From positions 207,184,715 to 207,248,714 of the forward strand of contig CM037877.1 in assembly GCA_021292165.1 (NCBI GenBank): 64,000 nt of DNA, written 5' to 3'. Shown one piece after another: positions 47,294 to 58,600 of the stretch (position 1 is its first letter; each line of letters starts with the position of its first letter). The translations under genes and the position numbers were made by a program. The stretch comes from Shinisaurus crocodilurus. Taxonomy: Eukaryota; Chordata; Lepidosauria; Squamata; Shinisauridae. Below the pieces are notes generated by a model. That model was not told where the DNA came from. It worked only from the letters and a program-made list of their open reading frames with translations, and ran no database searches.

Positions 47294-47470
47294 CGGCCGC
47301 TGCCCCGACAACATGCCGAGGACGCTCTTCATGTGTGTAACTCCCATTAGTTGCCATGGAAACGGAGCTGGGACGGAGTCTTGACGAAGGCTTGGAGAAA
47401 ATGGGCGGCGCGCAGGAGCTTTCGAACGGGTGCCTTTAACAAAAGCTGCCCGGGCAGGGCGGGAAAAGTT
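47085..47470. promoter_or_regulatory. PIFO: CpG-rich promoter region of PIFO
   Basis: CpG dinucleotides and G+C are clearly denser here than in the AT-rich surroundings. The region covers PIFO exon 1, its donor site and the X-box. No TATA box was seen, as expected for a CpG-island promoter. A plus-strand reading frame crosses the same region but shows no recognisable protein. Confidence 0.65.
47350..47363. promoter_or_regulatory. PIFO: RFX X-box in the PIFO promoter
   Basis: The 14 bases GTTGCCATGGAAAC fit the RFX X-box, two half-sites GTTGCC and GGAAAC around a 2-base spacer. The motif lies 57 bp upstream of the chosen PIFO start codon and inside CpG-rich DNA. RFX factors, often with FOXJ1, drive ciliary genes, and PIFO is one. 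The function here is inferred from motif and position. Confidence 0.75.
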
Positions 47471-48338
47471 GGGATGGATTTGTTGTTATTATTATTACTA
47501 CTACTACTTTGCAGCGCTGGGGAGGATACGAGCACTAGTTCGGTTACATACTTTTTCATAAGTGTATATACACACACGGAGAGAGGTTCATTTTATTATA
47601 TGCATTTTAGTCCTCTTTCTCTCTTTCCCCTCATTGTTTTTATTGCTAAATCAGAGCATTGGGCCACCTAGCTCAGGCTGTGTACGCTGACTGGCAACAA
47701 ATCGAGAGAGGGTGCGTGTGCTATATACCCCCCCCCCCGCACGGACGCACATACACACCTTAAAATGATTTGGAGGGAGGGGAGATCCCTGAGTAGGCTC
47801 AGTTCCGGGACCAGTTTTCATTTATAGGGCTTAACCCCAAGGGTATAGGAGGAAGTAATACTAAAAAAGGAGAGGGGCTATGAGCATGTGCAGAGAGTGT
47901 TTTTCTCCCCCTTGGATCACCTGTATCTCATGTCCTATTTGTTAGTTGCTTGGCCACTGTGTGAACAGAATACTGGACTAAATGGACCCTTGATCTGATC
48001 CAGCATGACTTTTCTTATGTTGCAGCTAATTTGCAGCCAATTTCCATACATGTGGGAGTGAGGCTGGTGTGAGCTTTCTGATCATTGTCAATACAGTCGT
48101 GCCCCATCTTATTTCATGGGCTCCTCTCATTTGAAAAAGCAAACACTTCCACTGTTGGAAGTGGCTTGTTCAGCAATATTATTTTTCTTATTATTAAATA
48201 ACAGAGATAATATTGATTTTTTTAAAATCAACATTGAAGCTCAAGCCAGGTTTTCCCCATGAGACATATCAGGTTGTGGGACTGCTGCTATAAAATAGCG
48301 GCAAAGTCAGGCTTATTGGGCTTTGTAAGCAGTGATTT

Positions 48339-48361
48339 TGAGAGAGAGAGAGAGAGAGAGA
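48339..48361. repeat. GA microsatellite
   Basis: About eleven GA units, interrupted at the edges, in intergenic DNA between PIFO and CHIA. Confidence 0.85.
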
Positions 48362-48768
48362 TATTTTGTGGCAAAGATCCCAACCCTTTTTCCTGCCAGG
48401 GTTATCACCTTTCTCCATAGCAGGGCTGCTGTGTCTTTAATATTTGTGTGACACAGGAGGCAGAAATTATATATGTAGCCCCTCAGGGAGATGCAATAAT
48501 GGTGGAAAGCTATATCTATTCAGTTTATGCCTACCACACACTTTAAAGGCACAGGATAAGAAAAATGTATGGGTGATATGTAAATCCCTTTTTAGTTAAG
48601 GGAGGTATTCAGATATGTTGAAGAAATGTCATTCCAACATCTGCTAGAGGAATTTTATTGTACTGAGGGCATATGTATATTTAAATAGAAAGCACATATT
48701 AATTCATATGTACCCATATCTATGATAATAGGGAAATCTAGGGATGTCATGCAAGGAGTGCTCTAAGG

Positions 48769-48858
48769 CTGCAATTCTATACTCATTTAGACTGAGAGTA
48801 AGTTCCACTGAACTCAATGGGACTTACATCTGAGTAGATATATGTAGGGTTGCACTGT
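48769..48858. mobile_element. Short inverted-end repeat (GCAATCCTA...TAGGATTGC family)
   Basis: Reads GGCTGCAATTCTATACTC at one end and TAGGGTTGCACTG at the other, with TTCCACTGAACTCAATGGGACTTAC inside in pieces. The same plan occurs at about 34604-34674, 35098-35160, 45771-45846, 49189-49930 (split), 51860-51940 and 63567-63655. It is likely a non-autonomous DNA element that is very common in this genome. Confidence 0.6.
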
Positions 48859-49267
48859 ACGCCTGTCATTTTAGGCCCATCGGCTTAAGTTTGGGAGCAA
48901 AAGCACATTTGTGGTAAACAGGGAAGCAATATCCAATGTTAGTCTAACTTAAGTTCCATTCATTTCAATGGGCCTGGTATAAGTAGGACTAACATTGGAT
49001 GTAATCCAATATGGTATTGTTGCATTTACATGTGCTTAGGCTTGGTTACAGCTTAGTTGCAATAGGGCATGGGGACAAGGGAACTGAGCCAAAGGCTTCG
49101 TGGACCAATCCAAGATCAGTACCAGTTTAGTATCTCAGTGAAATCACTGAGATGAAAAACTGCATGCTAAATAGATTCTACTGACTAGCTGTGCAATCCT
49201 ATGCATGTCTCCTCAGAAGTAAGTGCTAGTGAGTTCAGTGGAGCTTACACCCAAGTAAGTGGGTATA

Positions 49268-49911
49268 TTAGGGGTCCTCAACCTTTTTGAACCCATGGGC
49301 ACATTTCGGAATTTGAGAATCTGCTGTAGGCCTGTAGCCATCACCACAAAAGGGCTCTCATGGAGGATGTGGCTAGCCACATAATGGCTGCCGTGAGGGC
49401 CTGGCTAGTCAATAGAGGTTGCGGGGAGAGAAAGAATGAGGCTAGAGGCTGGGAGGGGTGGAGAAACAGTGAGGTAAAGAGGTGGGACAGCAGAGAAATA
49501 GGCTACAGGCTGGGAGTGGAGAGAAACAGCAAGATAAAACGGTGAGTAGGAGAGAAGAGAAAGAGCAAAGGCTAGGGAGGGAGGGAGAGAAGAAGGCTAC
49601 AGATGGGAAGGGAGAGAAATAGTGAGGAAAGGGAGTGGGTGGAGAGAAATAGCAAGGCTAGAGGAAGTGGAGAGATAGAGAAAGTGGAAAGGGCTATGTG
49701 GATAGAAGAAGATTGGTGGGACCAGGAAGCAACTCCTTCCTTTTCTTCCTGCTCACTGAACAGCTGGTATGTGGCAAGCTCAGTAACAGGAACGAGATCC
49801 CTGACACCCTAATTTTTAAAAATAAAAATTTAAAGGGGGCAGGGAGTGGAGAGCTTCACAGGCTCCATTGGAGGTGCCTGCAGGTGCAATGGGGTGTGTT
49901 GGTTACCCCTG
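49268..49911. mobile_element. hAT-like element nested in a short MITE
   Basis: The left end is AGGGGTCCTCAACC and the right end is GGTTACCCCTG. GGGTATA borders both sides (49261-49267 and 49912-49918). The flanking MITE halves (49189-49267 and 49912-49930, rejoining as GTATAGGATTGCAGG) form one short repeat, so the host element is older. The interior is purine-rich (GGGAGAGAAA units). Confidence 0.65.
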
Positions 49912-50520
49912 GGGTATAGGATTGCAGGCTAACAGTATTTAGCTTAATAGTATTTACATGCTTACCTAGGTAATACTTACCTGACATGGTACAATCTGTG
50001 TTTCAGATGATCTGGGGTTAACCAGCATAAAACCGATAGGGATCAGAATAGCAACTATCTGATTACTTCCCCCGCCCCTCAAATCAACAGTAGCTTTCAA
50101 GGACAATGTGGTCTTCAAGTGTGACATCATATAGGCTATAGAACTGTAACCCTGGGATCACTTTGGTCTAATTATGACATCTTTATGAAACAGTACAGGG
50201 TTTTTGTTCAACTGTACCAGTTTTAAAGGTTATGGCTTATTCAATTTATATCACACCAGAGCAGGGCTGGCCCAGGACTTCTTGCTGCCCAAGGTGGAAC
50301 ATCAAATGCTGCCTCCCATCCGACAAGTCAAAATGCATAGCACCCAAAGCTCTCAGGTAAATAGGACTTTTGCCAAACTTTTAGGTTAAACGTTTTCTAC
50401 AATGCAAGGAAAGCATGGGCCTGTCTCAGTAGAAGGGGGTAGCTACATACACTGAAAGAGTAGTTCAGCAAAGTGACAGAAATATTTGTTGGCAAGCACT
50501 CCAAAGGAGCCTAGCTTACA

Positions 50521-51048
50521 TAAACCTCTTAATGGTGCTGGTTTTAACCTATAAATCCCTACACGGCTTGGGACCACAATACTTGATGGAACGCCTCTCC
50601 CAACCACAATCTACCTGTACACTATGTTCAACATCTGGGGCCTTCTTCTGACTGCCACCTGCTAGGGAGGCTTGGAGGGCAGCAACAAGGGGGAGGGCCT
50701 TTTCTGTGGTAGCCCCCCAACTGTAGAACAAGCCCTGAGCCCTGCCTGGCGCCAACTCTACATCTTTTCGGCATCAGGTCAAGACTGCCCTCTACGTTGA
50801 GGCTTTTAATAACTAAATGGTATACGGTGGGGTTGTAAATTGTTTTAGCAATTGTGTTTTATTAACTTGTTTTTAGTTTTTGTGATATTTTTAAATTTGG
50901 TTTTAAAATTTTATAATGTTTTTATTGTTTATATTTAATTGTATTTTATTGTACTTTTTAATTGATTATTTTACGCCACCCAGAGAGCTTCGGCTGTTGG
51001 GTGGTATAGAACATGAATACTGTAAATAAATAAAATAAAATAAATGCA
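50521..51048 (+). mobile_element. LINE 3' end with remnant of ORF2
   Basis: Broken frames read LVLTYKSLHGLGPQYL and TRGRAFSVVAPQL, the same style as the C-terminus of the LINE at 8700-10413. The element ends in AAATAAATAAAATAAAATAAA-type sequence. Stop codons are present, so it is inactive. Confidence 0.7.
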
Positions 51049-51152
51049 CAATCCTGTGCATTTTTACACAGAAAAAGTCCTACAACTCCCACAATTCCCC
51101 AGCCAGCATGGAGGACTTTTTTTCTGTGTAAACATGCACAGGATTGTGGCCT
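51049..51152. mobile_element. Short palindromic MITE
   Basis: The inverted ends ACAATCCTGTGCATTTTTAC and ATGCACAGGATTGT enclose TACAACTCCCACAATTCCCC. It resembles 62874-63008 but is more diverged. It abuts the LINE tail. Confidence 0.65.
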
Positions 51153-52268
51153 TGTTGTGTATGTGGAAAAGTAGATGCTCTTGTAGACCATATTTGCATT
51201 GCCACAGGGCATGGGCAATGCTCCTGATGGAAAAAGAAATGATGTCCTTTACAAGCCCCCTTCCCTTCTATGTCTTCAGAACTTTTCACTACATTTCTTT
51301 GGTTATGAAGGAGCAAGGCTAATTCGGAGGTGAGAAGTTTATGGTACTTTAGTAGTTGTTCTGGGGTGAATTCAGAAAAATCAGCTTGTCCCGATGGGTA
51401 CTATGTAATATGTGAAAGGGACCTTCGTCTTTGACCTCTTCTTCAAATCACGCACAGGGAAACATTATAAGGACAAAGCAGCAGCTCCTTTTGAGCTCCA
51501 TTCTTCCAAAATCAAGGAGGGTGGATCAGTGAGGTCCTTTGTCATGGGCATTCAACACATCCAAATCTTGGTTGATCTAGAGAGGAAGGCTCCACCTGTC
51601 TCAGGATCCTGTCCCTCCCTGGAACTTCAGGCCTCCACCCCAGATGCCCTGTGTTACTCACACCTCACTGCTCTAGGCTCATGTCTCTGGGTTTAAAGAG
51701 TGGGATAGATGTCTATGCAGCACAACTGCTGTAGCTCACATGTGCCTGCAACTTAGTTTCACACCGGCCATGCTCCTTTTTTTGCCAGCCAAACCACAGA
51801 TAGCAACAGTGGGATCATTGTAAGGGAGGCAACACATACTCTACTGCTATATAACTTACAGTGCAATACTGTACATGTTTACTGTGTTCTATGGCACTTA
51901 CTCCCAAGAAAGTGTACTTAGGACTGCTACCTTAGGGTGCAATCCTATGGATGTTTAGACAGAAGAAAGGACTACAATTCCCAGCATGCCCAAGCCAGCC
52001 CTGTAGGCCTTTCCCCCCCATCTAAAACATCCATATCTACTGCTCTAGTTTAGTACACGTGCACCAAACTAAGAGTGTGGGCACGTAACTTTTCACTGCA
52101 CCTCAGAGCCCCCAAAGCAATATATTATGGCCAATTTGATGTCTCTTTCATCAAACACAAAATCAACAATTTGTTTAAAGTGAAATCTACAGAGATAATT
52201 GTGTAATTCCAAAACATTATACTGAAGTAGGACAACACACTAGGGTTTATCTTGCATGTTTTGATTTC

Positions 52269-52274
52269 TTTATT
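52269..52274 (-). terminator. CHIA: Polyadenylation signal of CHIA
   Basis: AATAAA on the minus strand, about 73 bp past the CHIA stop codon. This is the first canonical signal downstream and gives a short 3' UTR. Confidence 0.6.
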
Positions 52275-52346
52275 TGCTGTCATGAGTTAATTTGACAAGG
52301 AAGTTGCGTTGGGCTTGCGTACAAGTAAGGACTAGAGAATCTGATT

Positions 52347-52612
52347 TTATGCCCAGTTGCAGCAGCTGCAGCTTGCATCAAACACTAGGCCAGCCTGGCA
52401 ATTCTGCTCATAGGTGTTTCCATTCAGACAGTGCCAGAAAGCATTTTTGTTGGTGGCCACGGGGTACAGACCGTTGGCTTTGCCAGCACAGAAACCGCTG
52501 CCGCCAGAGCTGCCGCTGCCAGAGCTGCCACTGCCAGAGCTGCCACTTCCACTTCCTCCACTACTGGGAGCCGCTGTGATTGGAGGATTAGGCTGAGCAG
52601 GAGCGGTGCAGC
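52347..52612 (-). CDS. CHIA: CHIA exon 11: Gly/Ser hinge and chitin-binding CBM14 domain
   Basis: This 266-nt terminal exon begins with [17 protein letters not shown] hinge made of near-identical GSGSS units follows (about 52500-52560), and then the CBM14 domain. The domain starts [12 protein letters not shown], contains the HC and NC cysteines and ends SCSCCNWA before TAA. CBM14 anchors the enzyme on insoluble chitin. The hinge is coded by tandem 15-bp-type repeats, so its length may vary between individuals. Confidence 0.93.
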
Positions 52613-55600
52613 CTGAAACAGAAAAGAACACCACAAACTTATATACAGGATCAGCATTACATTCATTCATTCTTCACGCCTAATTTATAGCTGGAACCTT
52701 ATGAAATCATAAAAACTTGGTAGAACAAAAAGATCTTTACTAAATGTCTATCCCCCTCACCCCCAAAGAGATAGGGTGAAGGTCTACTGTCTAGTAAGCC
52801 TGACTTCTGTGCCAGGCTATAGCTCCCAAAAGCCGCTTCACAAAAGCAAAATTGATTGTTGATTACCATTGTTCTAGCCTTTTCTGCTCCATTTGCTTGG
52901 AGTTGCATGAAACCTTTGAATCTCTCCTCAAAACTCACCTTTTCTGTGAAGCCTTTGGCTCAACCCCCTAGTCCCCATGCTCTGATGCAACCTCCAGAAA
53001 AGTCAGGTATTAAATTACGAATGTGAAACAACCCAGAATGAAAGGCTCATGTATTGTCGCAATTCTGTTATACGGCGGCTATACCACAGTGCCACCTTGT
53101 AGTTGTTTAATGGAATATATAGAAAGGTAGATAAAGAAAACCCCTGGGGAAAAACCACGTGTAAATGACCTGCTCTTACTCCCGCAAAGAAAATGGAAGA
53201 AGAAGCCTTGGGAAAGCGGTGGGTTAAACACCTCATGTAGAGAAGCCCTAAGCTTAAGTATTTGTAACTGAAATAACTGCAAATTCTTTCCCCACTTGAG
53301 CCTTCCCTTCTCTTCCTCTGTTGTTTCCCCTGTGCCAAATTCAGATTGTAAGCTCCTCTGGGCAGGAACCTATCCTCTTGTACTCTGTAAAGCACCATGT
53401 GCTATATAATAAATGAATAATACAAAGTGGTTTGCAGTTCTTAGCATATTGATCCCTCTGTTAATTATGTGAGCAAAGTTAGGCTGAGAGAGTTGCTTGC
53501 CCAAGCCCAGTCAGTAACTTTCATGGCCAAACGGATTTGAACCAGAACCTCTGCATCCAGGTTTAGCATTCTACTAGTCACTGTGCCACTGAGGATCTCA
53601 GCAACATATTGAGAAATTGGAAAATGCGATGAGAAGTAAGCACCCTGTAGCGTGTGTGATACTGCTTGCATGCTTGAGTCATTTGTGTGTATTTTCTAAA
53701 AGTATTTTCCAGGGCTACTATGGGAATTCTGTGTTGTATTGTCACTTAGAAGAATATGCTACCCGACAACTGGACAATGGCAGTTCATTTAAGAAAGCTC
53801 TTTATTGTTGCTACATACTGGCACTTTGCAGTCCGAGGGCGTTCTTCAGGCTGGTGATCAAGGGGTATTTGCCTTGGTTGCAGAAAGTTCCAGTGAAGTC
53901 ATCCAAGTCAATGGCCCAAACCATGGCACCTCCAAAGTTGTTCTGCTTCAGCCATTCAACCTTTGAAGGAGGAAACAAAAACTCAGTCCAAAACCTACAG
54001 AAAAAGAGATGCTGGTGCACCAGAATGAATGTATACACTTGTGAGATTGGGTCTCACCATACCTTGATCTGAAAGCTCTTGATGTTGTCATAGCCAAGCC
54101 ACTCATTGCCTTGGTAAGCATAAGGGACATCCTGAGGACCATCCCAAGCTTGAGTGGCTCCATTCTTCAGGAAAGTGCAGATCTGGAAGGGGAAGAGCAC
54201 ACAATATCACTAGCTGAAATGCACCAGATGATTGGGAAAGGCAACACATTAAAAAAAAAACTATTTTCAGTAGTAAACATGGCAAGAAATTGCATTCTGC
54301 AGAATTTGTATCTGAGCGCAAGCATTTTTAATAGCTTTTTGAACATGATTCTTAAGTTGCTGATGTCTGTCGGATGGTTTCACTGTCCTCCATGATCTAT
54401 CGCTTGAACCTGTGTAATCTAGTGTCCATAAATGAGTGCACCAAAAATATACAGCGAGACAGGTTTTATCTTCTAGGGAGGAATTTAAAGCCTTTCTTAT
54501 GAATTGAGAATTCAGATTTCATATGGTGCCCCTAAACAGAAAAGGTGTGGTGATGCCTTTTGTGCATGGTTCCTCTTCATTGTGTTACACCCAATGCTGC
54601 ACGAGGCACAGTATAAGTTAAAAATAAAATGAAACAATTACTGCCAACAGTTTACAATCTACAATATATTTCTGGAAGCATAATTCCAGATCAGTAGCCA
54701 CAGCAGACTTGTGGCACCATAGCAATTAACTGGTTTATACTCACATGAAATCTCATAGCAAAAACTAATGAATACAGTATAATTATTTTCATTTGCAAAA
54801 CTAATGTTTAAAATTTTACATTACAAAATGAGCTAACATCTAACCCATTGTAAATCCAAGCTTTTCTGCCCACTCCTGCAAATCCTTACCCACTCCTGCT
54901 AGGGTAGCCACATATGCATATCCCCAAAAGAGGAAATGCATCACCCAAAAAGAAAACAAAAGACAGATTTTCATTAAATGTGCACATTGTTAATGTTAAT
55001 GTATATGCACATTTAGAAATAATTGCTATAAGTTAAATAGAAATACAATACTTATCACCATAGCGGGGAAAACAGTGACCAGATGACCTGTGTGCCTACT
55101 GATTCTGCTGTCCAGGTGCTAACTGTTGACTGGCAACCTCAGCCACTGCTCTCCCTTCTTATGGTTCTTTTATCTTTAAATTGGAGTTGAATTAGACAGC
55201 CCTTCTAATGGAGGACATTTTCAAATAGTAAACGGTCCGCTGACAGCCTTTCAAATAGAGGACTGTCCTCTGTAAAGTGAGATACATGGGCCACCTTAAT
55301 TCCTGTAACCCATTTTCTATGTGAAATGATTCCCCCTCTCTAGGCTATAAGTACTGAATGCATTCCACCTGTGATGTTTATGATGTCTTCCTTGAGGCAA
55401 AGTTCCCAATGATTTTAGTGGAATAAGATCAGGTCTTTGCTGCATGATGATGACAAAATATTCCTCAAATTTCACGGACAGAAACTGTGTCACATACCTC
55501 ATAGTAAGCCCAGAATCCAGATTGTCTTGTGTAAGGTCCTGCAGGCCCAGGCCCAGATGTGGGGGCACCAACAGCAGTATTGGATGGGTTGCTGAGGATG

Positions 55601-58600
55601 AAGGTGTGTCCATAAGTTGGGAATCCAACAATGAGCTTCTCAGCTGGGGCACCATTGTTCTTCCAATAGTTCATGGCATAGTTCTAGAAAGAAAACAGAA
55701 ATCAGAGTTTCTCCAAGGACTTAATAGGTAAGAGTTTACTTGAACCAAGTTTACTTTCTTCTAGGATGATTCTTCTTCATTATTTGTTCCCTCCCGAAAT
55801 AAGGAATTTTTCTACCCCAAATAAGGAATTTTTGAGTCAGCTTTATTTGTTCTCATAAGGGGATTAGACAGATCCATGGAGTATAAGACTATAAATGGCT
55901 ACTAGTCATGATGTATCAGAGGCAGTATGCCTCTGAATACCAGTTGCTGGGAAACAACAGTGGGAGAAGGCTATTCCCCTCATGTCCTACTTGTGGGCTT
56001 CCCATAGCCATCTGGTTGGCCACTGTGAAAAAGTGCTGGAATAAATAGGCGTTTGGTTTTATCTAGCAGGGCTCTTCTTATGTTGTGACACTTCTTTGAA
56101 GCACATTCATTTGGCTATAAGTGACCGAGAGTATCCAAATATACTTACAACATTGAAGTAGATGTTGCTACCCGTGTCAGCAGGACCTTTATACAGAGGG
56201 CTGTTCTCTCCAGTGTATCCCTCCCAGGAGCCATGGAAATCATAGGTCATCACATGGAAATAGTCCAAATACCTGCATGGGACCAGGGAGTGGGGCACAA
56301 TGGCATTCAGTGTTTGTTTCATATGTGACCAGTTTGCTAGCCTGACAAAGTGGCAGTCTGAACAGTGATATAAATAGTGCTTATCTCTGTAGCATTAAAA
56401 AAAAAAAATCTAGGCAGAAAAGGGATATTTTTCTCTATTAATTGATCACTCATTAGATACATACTCATTAGATACACACTCATTAGATACATACTCATTA
56501 GATACTGGGCATGCTTTCCCCAAATGTACTGGCAAACAGTTAAGCTGGGAATGAAATAATACATTTAACCTGGTTTTGAATTCAGCGTATTTGCATACTG
56601 TAAAGGAAGTTTATAACCTTTAATATAGGAAGTTCTGGTAGTGGCATGTAGGTTGGAACCCTGCGCAAAGGATTGTCCAATAAGGGAATCTGTATTCACT
56701 TTAAATAAGGGATTATATCCATTGCATGGGTCAAGCAGTTTGTTGCTCAGGGCCAGCCTTCCCCAACCTGGAGCCCTCTGGATGTTTTGGACTACAATTT
56801 CCAAGATTCCTGATCATTGGTTATGCTATCTAGGACTGATGGGAGTTGAAATGCACAATATCTGGCTGCCCTGGGCACTATTACAATAGCTTGTTGAGTC
56901 CTGACGGAGCCTTCTTCCTTTGCCCCTATCCATGCAGCTGTGCAAGTCAGTTGCCCCCTATTGGTATCATGTCCCCTTAGATCAGTGTTCTCCAACCTTG
57001 GGTCCCCAGATGTTTTTGGCCTACAACTCCCAGCATGCCCCAAGCCAGCTATGCTGGCTGGGGCATGCTGGGAGTTGTAGGCCAAAAACATCTGGGGACC
57101 CAAGGTTGGAGAACACTGCCTTAGATAATGTAGCACTGCCTGTTTAATGCTCCTAGACACAATTACTTGCCAGGCTTTCTGCTTCTATGCAGTTGGGTTT
57201 TGTACTGCCACATCTTCCCCTTGTCTCACAGTGATCTGGGCAGCTCACTCTCCCTGAAATGCCCCAAACATTGAGGGTCTAGCTGATTGGGAGGCTTTGC
57301 AAAAGGATGGACAAGCATAATAGCCAATCATAGCTCTTTCTCATCTCCATCCTGCTGATGTGTCAGTCATGGCTGCTACAGGGCTGTGCCTCCACCTCTC
57401 ACCAAGTGTGGATACCTTCAGGGGTTGTGGCCAGATTATCTAGCCTGAAACAGCTGCTACCACCATATGGAATGGAAGAGCCAGGATAGACTGCTTGGCA
57501 TTCAGAGTGCTCACTGGAATAGTAGCATCTGAGGCACCATGGAGATCCCTCTCTGATTTAGGGAGCCATGGAGAAGATCAGAAGGCTTCTGGGAAAGGAC
57601 AGGTCTGAGATTGTGGCATCTTTTTCATTCTTTTCCCATTTATTGCTGCAGCAAAACTGCTGCTCCCTATGAAGTAATGTTCTAAACAGCTGCCTATAAG
57701 GTGGGCACTTACACGGTGCCAAGAAAGAGGAAATGCATCACCCACCCTTTTAAAAAAGGACAAAAGAGGGCACTAATTTGCATAATATCTACATATGCAA
57801 ATTTATATGTAGAGGTACCAATTTAGAGATTGTAACTATTGTTTAAATAGAAACACAAAACATCTCACCACAGTGGGGAGGAATGACTAGGTGACCTGCG
57901 TGCCTGCTTAGTCTCCTGTCCAGGTGCTAACTGCTGATGAGCAGTTTCAAGGCCCCTCTGCTCTCCCTCCTTGTGGTTGTGTGACTTTAAACCAGACTTG
58001 GACTGGAGAGCTCATCCAACAGAGAACACCTTCAGATAGAGGACTGCCCTCTGACAGCTCTCCAAAATAGAGGACTGTCTTCTGTAAAGTAGGACACTTG
58101 GCCACCCTAGACTTGCTTAGGGCCATCATCCGCAAGTCCACCTGAAATTGCAGTACTCACTGGCCAAGCTGAGGAATTTGATAGCCTGACTGAATGTTGG
58201 AAAGTCCGCCAGCCACAGCAGCAGTGACCATGAGCCTGGGTCTATTGGTTTGCTGGGCCTCCTGCTCAAAGGCTTCCCGCACTTCCTATGAAAAAGAAAT
58301 AGTGCTGTATAAATTACTTGTGTACCACCATATATCATCCTCCTACTCTCGCTTTATAGAGGGAAATCCCTGTTTATATATTGTTACTTGTGTGCATCCC
58401 CAGTTCCAAGCAGTGAGAAGTTGTAAGGCTTCCAGTGTTCACCTAGGATTTACTTTCCTTAGAAGGAGGTCACATGAGGCTTATGGCATTTCTGTGATAC
58501 AAGGTTTTATATACAGTCTGAGCATAAGATGGGGGTTCACGGCATTAACATTCCAACAGATTCCTGTTCCCCTCAGATTTCTAGGGAAACCCATAGCATC

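Larger units (their letters stand above)
47348..52268. other. Intergenic DNA between PIFO and CHIA
   Basis: About 5 kb between the PIFO 5' end and the CHIA 3' end. It contains a GA microsatellite (48339-48361), short palindromic repeats, a nested hAT-like element in a MITE (49189-49930) and a LINE 3' end (50521-51048). The stretch 47925-48022 is an interspersed-repeat end (CTGATCCAGCATGACTTTTC). No coding exon could be supported. Confidence 0.6.

Noticed and set aside
47351..47671. Plus-strand frame with a poly-Leu stretch resembling a signal peptide, divergent from PIFO
   Set aside because: The leucines come from a TTATTATTACTACTACTA microsatellite. No further exon or conserved sequence supports a divergent gene.
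49360..49812. Two Glu/Arg/Lys-rich frames
   Set aside because: They arise from purine-rich repeat units inside a hAT-like element.
56451..56508. CRISPR-like array
   Set aside because: Units of about 15 bp are contiguous without spacers. It is a minisatellite in a vertebrate intron.
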